A stretch of 12,507 bases of DNA. Origin: Campylobacterales bacterium. Lineage in GTDB: Bacteria; Campylobacterota; Campylobacteria; Campylobacterales; Hydrogenimonadaceae. This document shows, in pieces, positions 6,922 to 12,507 of this stretch (positions are counted from its first letter, which is position 1; every line of letters begins with the position of its first letter). A program made the position numbers and the translations under genes. The notes under the pieces were generated by a model, which was not told the DNA's origin, did no database searches, and worked only from the letters and a program-made list of their open reading frames with translations. The stretch is from positions 1-12,507 of the forward strand of contig JAMOMS010000127.1 in the NCBI GenBank assembly GCA_027067015.1. Reading direction: 5' to 3'.

Positions 6922-8973
6922 ATGAGAAGAGTATGGCGAATAACTGGTCTGTCACTGGCGGCGGCCATGACGTTGACGGCCGAAGAGGTGCAGATGGATA
7001 CCATTGACGTGCAAGAGGCCGGAACCACCACCATTGTCAAAGATGTCTCCGGCGATGAGGTGCGCTCCGCGGATCTGGCCTATGCTTTGAACCAACTGGA
7101 TCCCGATGTCCAGCTCATTCGCCGTAGCGGGATCTCCAACGATATCATCCTGCGTGGTATGCGCAAAGACAATATCAACTTCCTGGTCGATGACGGCAAA
7201 ATCTACGGCGGCTGTCCCAACCGGATGGATCCGCCTATCTCTCACGTATTGGCCAGTAACGTGGCGAATATTATTATAAAAGAGGGACCTTATGATGTGC
7301 GCCATTTCGGTACCCTGACCGGACTGGTTTCGGTTGAGACGCTTAAGCCCCAAAAAGATCTTCACGGTCGGGTCGATCTGAATGCCGGAAGCTGGGACTA
7401 CTACAAGGCCGGCGCCGAAGTGAGCGGCGGCAATGACCGTATCCGCGTACTGGCGGGCGGCTCTTACGAAAAGGGCGGCCAGTATAAAGACGGTGACGGC
7501 AATACGCTGGCCGAACAGCTTGCCGACAACCCGGCCGCGGGTGCGACGGTCTATCAGGATCGCTACGCCGACATGGATGCTTTTGAGAAAAAGACGGGTA
7601 TGGCTAAGCTCTTTTTTAATGTAACCGACAACCAGGAACTGCGCCTAAGCTATACCGTCAACCGCAGTGAGGACGTACTCTACCCCAACTCCAAAATGGA
7701 CGCTTTGAAGGATGACTCCGATCTTTTCAACGCCAAATATATCGTCAAAAATCTCTACGGGGATCTTTCAAAAAAGCTGGCGTTTGAGTTTTATAACTCC
7801 TGGGTTTACCACCCCATGGGCACCTATTATAGAAAGTCGACGTTGATGATGAAAGGGGTAGGTGAGAATGTGATGCACTCGCGCATCTGGGGATGGGCGG
7901 TTCGCAATACGGCACGCGTGGCGGAGGGTGATCTGCAGATCGGCATGGAAGGGAGTGAGCGGACCTGGAAAGGGCGTTACTACTTCACGCCGCTCGCAAC
8001 CAATCAAACCCTGGCCAAAGGGTGGAGCATTGACCATGCCGAAACCGACGATACCGGTCTGTATGCCCAGTACCAAAAAAGGGTAGGGGCGTTCGACCTG
8101 GATATGGGTCTGCGTTATGACATGGCCAGCGTCAAGTCGGCTTCCGCGGTGACCGATACCAATGACTACAACGCCATGGGCGGCTATCTGTTTGGCACCT
8201 ACCACCTTTCGGAAGATACAAAATTTTTCGGCGGGGTCGGATCGTCTATTCGGGTGCCTGACGGCAAAGAGCTCTATTTCCAAAACAAGATCGGAGGGTT
8301 TTACCACGGCAATCCCGATCTTGACAAAGTGCGCAACAACGAGATCGACCTGGGTGTGGAGACCGCGTTTGCGCAGATGGCCACCCTGCGGGTGAAGGGT
8401 TTTTACAGCAAGTATGACGATTTTATCTTTTTCAATAAATCCATTGTAGTGGGTACCGACCCCAAAACCGGCAAACCGGTGACCGGACGTTATGAGAATA
8501 TGGACGCCACCCTTTACGGTTTCTCTCTAGACGGCACATTGGCGGTGACCGATACCGTCTGGTTTGACGGCGGGTTGGCGTGGTTGAAGGGCAAGAAGGA
8601 TGATCCCCTGACCAACCAGCATGGCACCGATATGCCCAATATCACGCCGTTGAAGGGGACGCTGGGTATTAACTGGGACTTTGATGATACCGGTACGGCG
8701 CGCTTTTGGATGGTGGCCGCCGACAAGTGGCGTGACTATGACGCCGAAAACGGTGAACAGGCCATTGACGGGTATGCGGTGTTTAATTTCCGCGTCAAAA
8801 AGGATTTTCTCAACCATTATGAGTTAACGCTGGGTGTGGACAATATTTTTGACAAGACCTATGCCATGACCAACACGTACGCCGATATGATTCTGGTAAG
8901 CGGAGGAACGGATCCGATGCTGTTGAACGAACCGGGCCGCTATCTCTACGCCAACTTTACCTACCACTTTTAA
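6922..8973 (+). CDS. TonB-dependent outer-membrane copper receptor, OprC/NosA type
   Basis: This 683-residue receptor has a signal peptide (1-20, cut after LTA), a probable TonB box near 'DTIDVQEA' (26-33), a plug domain (about 35-150) and a 22-strand-type barrel ending in aromatic F683. The plug contains 'GGCPNRMDPP' (96-105), a C-x-x-x-M motif (C98, M102), and the barrel contains H297-P-M299. These match the CxxxM/HxM copper ligands of Pseudomonas OprC (C143, M147, H323, M325) in type and approximate spacing. Related NosA proteins supply copper for nitrous oxide reductase. The predicted role is energy-dependent copper import into the periplasm using TonB-ExbBD encoded elsewhere. It is monocistronic, with its own promoter and a hairpin after the stop, and lies directly upstream of ccoNOQP, whose product needs copper. 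Substrate assignment by ligand motif is strong but not proven. Confidence 0.85.
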   Translation: MRRVWRITGLSLAAAMTLTAEEVQMDTIDVQEAGTTTIVKDVSGDEVRSADLAYALNQLDPDVQLIRRSGISNDIILRGMRKDNINFLVDDGKIYGGCPNRMDPPISHVLASNVANIIIKEGPYDVRHFGTLTGLVSVETLKPQKDLHGRVDLNAGSWDYYKAGAEVSGGNDRIRVLAGGSYEKGGQYKDGDGNTLAEQLADNPAAGATVYQDRYADMDAFEKKTGMAKLFFNVTDNQELRLSYTVNRSEDVLYPNSKMDALKDDSDLFNAKYIVKNLYGDLSKKLAFEFYNSWVYHPMGTYYRKSTLMMKGVGENVMHSRIWGWAVRNTARVAEGDLQIGMEGSERTWKGRYYFTPLATNQTLAKGWSIDHAETDDTGLYAQYQKRVGAFDLDMGLRYDMASVKSASAVTDTNDYNAMGGYLFGTYHLSEDTKFFGGVGSSIRVPDGKELYFQNKIGGFYHGNPDLDKVRNNEIDLGVETAFAQMATLRVKGFYSKYDDFIFFNKSIVVGTDPKTGKPVTGRYENMDATLYGFSLDGTLAVTDTVWFDGGLAWLKGKKDDPLTNQHGTDMPNITPLKGTLGINWDFDDTGTARFWMVAADKWRDYDAENGEQAIDGYAVFNFRVKKDFLNHYELTLGVDNIFDKTYAMTNTYADMILVSGGTDPMLLNEPGRYLYANFTYHF

Positions 8974-8979
8974 AGCAGA

Positions 8980-9014
8980 CCCCCGTCAGGGGGTGACGAT
9001 ATAATCTCTTTTTT
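8980..9014 (+). terminator. Possible terminator hairpin after the copper receptor
   Basis: CCCCC (8980-8984) pairs with GGGGG (8989-8993) around a GTCA loop. The nearest T-run (9009-9014) is about 15 nt downstream, so it is a poor match to a classical intrinsic terminator. It is nearly identical to the hairpin at 832-845 (GACA loop). Both are followed by a TATAAT box. Confidence 0.4.
9000..9005 (+). promoter_or_regulatory. Candidate distal -10 box for ccoNOQP
   Basis: A perfect TATAAT lies at 9000-9005, giving a predicted start near 9012 and a leader of about 170 nt before ccoN. No -35 is visible because the hairpin occupies that region. A later promoter is also possible: TAATAT (9073-9078) and TATTTT near 9089 are weaker -10 candidates that would place the TTAA array upstream. 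Which one is used cannot be decided by eye. Confidence 0.4.
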
Positions 9015-9060
9015 AATCTCTTCTTAAAAAAACAGTTAATTCTCTATTAACAGACTTTAA
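9013..9060 (+). promoter_or_regulatory. Helically phased TTAA half-site array upstream of ccoN
   Basis: Five TTAA cores start at 9013, 9024, 9036, 9047 and 9057, with spacings of 11, 12, 11 and 10 bp, so all face the same side of the helix. A sixth is at 9072. The central pair forms a perfect palindrome GTTAAT-N5-ATTAAC (9035-9051), so a dimeric CRP/FNR-type site is an alternative reading. The last member is in the context TTTAAG. Tandem TTAA-containing half-sites resemble targets of OmpR/PhoB-type regulators in Campylobacterota. The array is observed; its regulator is inferred. Confidence 0.45.
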
Positions 9061-9106
9061 GCTAAATGTCATTAATATGTCACTGTCCTATTTTCTTGAA
9101 AAATGG

Positions 9107-9158
9107 AGACCTATGCAACCAGGGAGGGGGTATGGGTCTGGACTGTTTTTCAGGATAA
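9107..9158 (+). promoter_or_regulatory. Leader stem-loop with a possible 8-codon leader peptide before ccoN
   Basis: AGACCTATGC (9107-9116) pairs with GTATGGGTCT (9130-9139), giving 10 pairs of which two are G-U, around a purine-rich loop. The loop holds AGGGAGG (9121-9127), a strong ribosome site, 4 nt before an ATG at 9132 in the 3' arm. The frame from that ATG reads MGLDCFSG and stops at 9158. The true ccoN ribosome site AAAGGAGG follows at 9167-9174. This could be a translated leader or only a structured spacer. Confidence 0.3.
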
Positions 9159-9179
9159 ACAAATCAAAAGGAGGTTTGC

Positions 9180-10643
9180 ATGCAAAATGCAGCGTTGGAG
9201 TACGACTATACCGTTGCAAAATGGTTCACTTACCTGGCCATTATCTTCGGTATTGTCGGGATGGTGATAGGTACCTATATCGCCTTTGAACTGGCGTTTC
9301 CGGGCCTAAATGAAGTTTTTGGCCAATACGGAACATTTAGCCGTCTGCGCCCGCTTCACACAAACGTGGTGGCATTCGGCTTTACGTTGAGCGGTATTTT
9401 CGCCACTTTCTATTATGTTGGACAACGGACGTTGAAAGTTTCCATCGCCGAGTCCAAATTCGTTCACGGCGTGGCCAAACTGCACTTTTGGCTCTATTTC
9501 CTGCTTGCGGCGCTGATGGTGGTAAGCGAACTGATGGGTATTACCACCTCCAAAGAGTACGCCGAAATGGAGTGGCCGCTGGATGTGATGACGGTTGTCG
9601 TCTGGGTTCTTTGGGGTATGGCGATGTTCGGCCTGATCGGTATGCGCCGTGAAAAGACCCTCTATATCTCTATGTGGTATTACATTGCCACTTTCCTCGG
9701 TGTGGCCATGCTCTACCTGTTTAACAACATGGAAGTACCCACCTACCTGGTGACCGGTATGGGTAAATGGTACCACTCCGTCTCTATGTACGCCGGTACC
9801 AACGACGCGCTGGTTCAATGGTGGTACGGCCACAACGCCGTGGCGTTCGTCTTTACCGTTCCCATTATCGCCATGATCTACTACTACCTGCCCAAAGAGT
9901 CCGGTCAACCGGTCTTTTCGTATAAACTCTCTCTGCTCTCCTTCTGGGGTCTGATGTTTGTATACCTTTGGGCCGGTAGCCACCACTTGATCTACTCCAC
10001 GGTGCCTGACTGGATGCAAACCATGGGTTCTATTTTCTCTGTCGTTCTAATTCTTCCTTCCTGGGGTTCAGCGATCAATATGCTGTTGACCATGAAGGGT
10101 GAGTGGAACCAGCTTAAAGAGTCTCCGCTGATCAAGTTTATGGTTTTGGCATCTACCTTCTATATGCTCTCTACGCTGGAAGGTCCGATTCAATCTATTA
10201 AATCCGTTAACGCCTTGGCGCACTTCACCGACTGGATTCCCGGTCACGTCCATGACGGTACGCTTGGTTGGGTTGCTTTCATGATTATCGCCGGTACACT
10301 GCATATGGCACCTCGCTTCTATAAGCGTGAAATCTACAGCAAAAAATTGATGGAGATGCAGTTTTGGATCCAAACCACAGGTATCGTTCTGTACTTCTCC
10401 AGCATGTGGATTGCCGGTATTACCCAGGGTATGATGTGGCGTGCGGTTGACCAGTACGGTAACCTGGCTTACAGCTTCATCGATACCGTTACCGTTCTGC
10501 ATCCGTACTACACGATTCGCGCTATCGGCGGTACGCTTTTTGTAACCGGTCTGTTGATGTGGGCCTACAACTTCTATAAAACCATGACCAGCGACAAAGT
10601 GCTCGACAAAGAGCCCGCGTTCGCTTCACCCATGGGCGCATAA
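9180..10643 (+). CDS. ccoN: cbb3-type cytochrome c oxidase subunit I
   Basis: This 487-residue catalytic subunit of the high-affinity proton-pumping oxidase sits in the inner membrane with about 12 hydrophobic helices. Metal ligands are complete. H60 (RPLHTN) and H358 bind low-spin haem b, and H356 in 'IPGHVHDG' binds haem b3. H218 in 'WYGHNAVAF' with H268-H269 in 'AGSHHLIY' binds CuB. Y262 in 'MFVYLWAGSHH' fits the cross-linked tyrosine of the cbb3 class. E334 in 'STLEGP' matches the conserved helix glutamate. A near-consensus ribosome site AAAGGAGG (9167-9174) lies 5 nt before the ATG. By eye the gene uses more T-ending codons such as GGT and TCT than its neighbours, as highly expressed genes often do. 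The TAA stop is part of the ccoO ribosome site TAAGGAGG. Confidence 0.98.
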   Translation: MQNAALEYDYTVAKWFTYLAIIFGIVGMVIGTYIAFELAFPGLNEVFGQYGTFSRLRPLHTNVVAFGFTLSGIFATFYYVGQRTLKVSIAESKFVHGVAKLHFWLYFLLAALMVVSELMGITTSKEYAEMEWPLDVMTVVVWVLWGMAMFGLIGMRREKTLYISMWYYIATFLGVAMLYLFNNMEVPTYLVTGMGKWYHSVSMYAGTNDALVQWWYGHNAVAFVFTVPIIAMIYYYLPKESGQPVFSYKLSLLSFWGLMFVYLWAGSHHLIYSTVPDWMQTMGSIFSVVLILPSWGSAINMLLTMKGEWNQLKESPLIKFMVLASTFYMLSTLEGPIQSIKSVNALAHFTDWIPGHVHDGTLGWVAFMIIAGTLHMAPRFYKREIYSKKLMEMQFWIQTTGIVLYFSSMWIAGITQGMMWRAVDQYGNLAYSFIDTVTVLHPYYTIRAIGGTLFVTGLLMWAYNFYKTMTSDKVLDKEPAFASPMGA

Positions 10644-10654
10644 GGAGGTATGGA

Positions 10655-11320
10655 ATGTTTCATTGGTTAGAGCAACGACCCTTTTTCTTCGCCGTCGGCG
10701 TTTTCCTTGTTATCGCGTTCGCGGGGCTGATCGAGATCGTACCCGATTTCGCGCAGGCTTCCCGCCCCATCGCGGGCAAACAGCCCTATACGCTACTGCA
10801 GTTGGCCGGCCGCCATGTCTATATTAAAGACAGCTGTAACGCCTGCCACTCGCAGTTGATTCGCCCCTTTAAATCTGAAACCGACCGCTACGGCCCCTAC
10901 AGCGTCAGCGGTGAGTACGCCTATGACCGCCCCTTCCTCTGGGGATCCAAGCGGACCGGTCCGGACCTGCACCGTGTCGGTGAGTACCGCACCACCGACT
11001 GGCATGAGAACCATATGTGGGAACCCACTTCCGTGGTCCCCGGATCGATCATGCCGGCTTATAAACATATGTTCACCCAAAACGCCGACCTTGAGACCGC
11101 CTACGCGGAAGCTCTGACGGTTAAGAAGGTGTTTAACGTACCTTACGACAAACCGGGCTTCACCAAGCTGGGAAGCTGGGAAGAGGCGAAAAAACAAGCG
11201 CTTGAGGACGCGAAAAAGATCGCGGCCGAGATGAAAAACCAGGATGTCAAAGACGCGGTTGCCCGCGGCGAGATTCCTGAAATCGTCGCGCTGATCGCCT
11301 ATCTTAACGGTCTGCATTAA
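10655..11320 (+). CDS. ccoO: cbb3-type cytochrome c oxidase monohaem subunit II
   Basis: This 221-residue subunit has one N-terminal membrane anchor (about residues 9-28) and a periplasmic cytochrome c domain. The covalent haem site is C61-N-A-C64-H65, and the probable axial methionine is M133 in 'PGSIMPAYKHM'. It takes electrons from CcoP and passes them to CcoN. Features typical of CcoO are 'SRPIAGKQPYTLLQLAGRHV' ahead of the haem site and 'GSKRTGPDLHRVG' after it. Length is normal for Campylobacterota. The ribosome site AAGGAGG overlaps the ccoN stop codon, so translation is coupled. An out-of-frame ATG five bases upstream is not used. Confidence 0.98.
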   Translation: MFHWLEQRPFFFAVGVFLVIAFAGLIEIVPDFAQASRPIAGKQPYTLLQLAGRHVYIKDSCNACHSQLIRPFKSETDRYGPYSVSGEYAYDRPFLWGSKRTGPDLHRVGEYRTTDWHENHMWEPTSVVPGSIMPAYKHMFTQNADLETAYAEALTVKKVFNVPYDKPGFTKLGSWEEAKKQALEDAKKIAAEMKNQDVKDAVARGEIPEIVALIAYLNGLH

Positions 11321-11328
11321 GGATAGGC

Positions 11329-11556
11329 GTGGAAGCAATCAGAGAGTGGCAGGCGTACGCCTACTTCTTCCTCACGGTCTTTTTGGTCGTGATGCTGTAC
11401 GGCTACATCCTGCACCTCTATCGCGCCGAGAAAAAAGGGACACGCGATTATGAAAAGTACGGCAAACTGGCGCTGGATGACGAATTGACCGACGCGCCGG
11501 TGGAGCTGAACGAAGCGCGTGAGAACGAGAAGAACGAAAACAAGGAGCAGTCATGA
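11329..11556 (+). CDS. ccoQ: cbb3-type cytochrome c oxidase small subunit CcoQ
   Basis: This 75-residue protein has a single membrane helix (about residues 9-29, 'YAYFFLTVFLVVMLYGYILH') and a charged cytoplasmic tail. CcoQ stabilises the assembled oxidase and contains no cofactor. The start is GTG at 11329, 8 nt after the ccoO stop, with a TAAGGA ribosome site formed by that stop. No better in-frame ATG gives a full helix. The rare start and weaker site may lower its level relative to CcoO. Its end overlaps the ccoP start as ATGA. Identification rests on size, topology and position between ccoO and ccoP. Confidence 0.88.
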   Translation: MEAIREWQAYAYFFLTVFLVVMLYGYILHLYRAEKKGTRDYEKYGKLALDDELTDAPVELNEARENEKNENKEQS

Positions 11557-12374
11557 ACAATATGTTTCAGGATAACATCAACCAGCTCTCCCTGCTCGCG
11601 GCGGCGATTATTCTCGCCCTGACCGTATGGGTGGCCGGTAAATACATCAAACAGATGAAGACCGACCGGTCTACCGGTGAGCTGGCCGATGAGAACTGGG
11701 ATGGCATCGGAGAGTATAAAAACGAGTTGCCCGCCGGTTGGGCCTATACCTTCCTGGGTACGATGATCTGGGCCATCTGGTATTGGACGACCGGTTATCC
11801 GGTTAACGCCTACAGCCAGATCGGCGAGTACAACGAGGAAGTCGCGGCACACACCAAGCAGTTTGAGAGCAAATGGGCCAACGCGGACAAAGAGACCCTG
11901 CAAGCCATGGGCGAGGGAGTTTTTCTTGTTCAATGCGCTCCCTGCCACGGTATCGCCGGTGACGGTATGGGCGGCAAAGCGGCGGATCTTAGCGTTTGGG
12001 GATCCAAAGCCGGTGTTCTGGAGACCATCAAAAACGGCTCCAAAGGTCTGGGCTTCCCGATGGGTGAGATGCCTGCCGGATTGCTTAGCGGCGACGCGGC
12101 TGAAAAGGTGGCTGAGTATGTGGCTAACGGCATGAAGGGTGAGCAACCCGCCGAGTTCGCAACCTGCGCGGGATGTCACGGCGCCGACGGCAAAGGCATG
12201 GGCGGCATGGCACCCGATATCAGCACCTATGGTACGCCTGAGTTTGTCAAGATGGTTCTTGAGCACGGCAAAAAAGGCTTTATCGGTACGATGGTATCCT
12301 TCAAAGGTCGCCTGACCCCGATTCAGGAAAAAGCTGTCGGTACCTATATCCTCAGCCTTTCTCACAACGACTAA
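11553..12374 (+). CDS. ccoP: cbb3-type cytochrome c oxidase dihaem subunit III
   Basis: This 273-residue protein has an N-terminal FixP-type region with two membrane segments (about 11-29 and 63-80). The second sits in the typical 'LPAGWAYTFLGTMIWAIWYW' stretch. Two cytochrome c domains follow: C128-A-P-C131-H132 and C205-A-G-C208-H209. Candidate axial methionines include M173 ('GEMPAGLL') and M247 ('GTMVSF'). It is the entry point for electrons from soluble or membrane cytochromes. The ATG overlaps the ccoQ stop, with AAGGAG upstream at 11542-11547. Its own stop forms the TAAGGAG ribosome site of the next gene. Confidence 0.98.
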   Translation: MNNMFQDNINQLSLLAAAIILALTVWVAGKYIKQMKTDRSTGELADENWDGIGEYKNELPAGWAYTFLGTMIWAIWYWTTGYPVNAYSQIGEYNEEVAAHTKQFESKWANADKETLQAMGEGVFLVQCAPCHGIAGDGMGGKAADLSVWGSKAGVLETIKNGSKGLGFPMGEMPAGLLSGDAAEKVAEYVANGMKGEQPAEFATCAGCHGADGKGMGGMAPDISTYGTPEFVKMVLEHGKKGFIGTMVSFKGRLTPIQEKAVGTYILSLSHND

Positions 12375-12384
12375 GGAGTAAAGA

Positions 12385-12507
12385 ATGGAAAAACAAGGCA
12401 GCGCATTCGGTCTTCACGGCATTACCGGTTTCCTGATCGCGACCGCCCTTTTGCTTTCGATTTTGGCCGGCCTTACCATGGCCGCCATCGCGACACAGCA
12501 GGCGACC
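12385..12507 (+). CDS. DUF4006 family small membrane protein, 3' end cut by window
   Basis: An ATG at 12385 follows a TAAGGAG site (12372-12378). The visible 41 residues start MEKQGSAFGLHGITGF and run into a hydrophobic helix (about 16-36). This matches the small DUF4006 membrane protein that follows ccoP in Campylobacter (Cj1486c, from memory). Its function is unknown. Constant linkage to ccoNOQP suggests a role in oxidase assembly or stability. The reading frame is still open at the window end. Confidence 0.75.
   Translation, partial: MEKQGSAFGLHGITGFLIATALLLSILAGLTMAAIATQQAT

Noticed and set aside
9104..9116. Possible sigma-54 promoter (TGG...GC) upstream of ccoN
   Set aside because: The GG and GC elements are separated by 8 nt rather than the required 10.
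9103..9264. About 53-codon + strand frame from ATG 9103 into ccoN
   Set aside because: No ribosome site, overlap with ccoN in another frame, and unremarkable product.
9077..9289. 70-codon + strand frame spanning the ccoN leader and start
   Set aside because: It has no ribosome site before its ATG, runs out of frame into ccoN, and its product has no recognisable feature.
9306..10019. Antisense reading frame of 237 codons opposite ccoN
   Set aside because: Histidine-rich shadow of a membrane protein gene with all catalytic ligands on the sense strand.
11448..12365. Antisense reading frame of 305 codons opposite ccoQ and ccoP
   Set aside because: The sense strand encodes clear cytochrome c motifs; the antisense product shows no family features.

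Overview
The window looks like a chromosomal segment of a Campylobacterota (epsilonproteobacterial) organism. The evidence is gene order. purA, a FliJ-like gene, a MotE-like gene, a DUF507 gene and carA sit together, followed shortly by ccoNOQP and a DUF4006 gene. From memory this matches the purA-to-carA and ccoNOQP neighbourhood of Campylobacter jejuni, and purA-fliJ-like-motE is also found in Helicobacter pylori. GC content is clearly higher than in Campylobacter or Helicobacter (mid-50s percent by eye). That, plus a hisZ gene and a TonB-dependent receptor, suggests a free-living, possibly marine or vent-type lineage. I cannot name the genus. All genes are on the + strand, and I see no phage, transposon, CRISPR array, tRNA or rRNA.

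Layout. (1) 1-825: 3' part of a CsgG-family envelope protein gene, ending in a GC-rich hairpin. (2) 871-5090: an extended -10 promoter followed by a tightly packed run: class V aminotransferase, hisZ, purA, a FliJ-like gene and a MotE-like gene. Three of the four junctions are 4-nt ATGA/GTGA overlaps. (3) 5111-6846: a possible promoter and a 5'-leader hairpin, then a DUF507 gene coupled to carA. A hairpin with the carA stop codon in its loop probably ends this unit. (4) 6856-8973: a promoter with tandem TTAACA boxes driving a monocistronic TonB-dependent receptor. The receptor carries the CxxxM and HxM copper-ligand motifs of the OprC/NosA family. (5) 8974-9179: a 206-bp regulatory region with a hairpin, a TATAAT box, a helically phased array of TTAA half-sites and a leader stem-loop with a possible 8-codon peptide. 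(6) 9180-12507: ccoN, ccoO, ccoQ and ccoP for the cbb3-type high-affinity cytochrome c oxidase, then the start of a DUF4006 small membrane protein gene cut by the window end.

How the genes fit together. The first half is housekeeping: histidine and purine biosynthesis, carbamoyl phosphate for arginine and pyrimidines, and two flagellar accessory proteins in the same transcript. The second half is respiratory. cbb3 oxidase needs copper for its CuB centre, and a predicted outer-membrane copper importer lies directly upstream in the same orientation. TTAA-type direct repeats with about 11-bp spacing occur before both the receptor and the oxidase, so a shared winged-helix response regulator is a testable idea. 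This putative copper-import and cbb3 regulatory pairing is the most interesting part of the window. Each component family is known; the linkage and shared boxes are inference.
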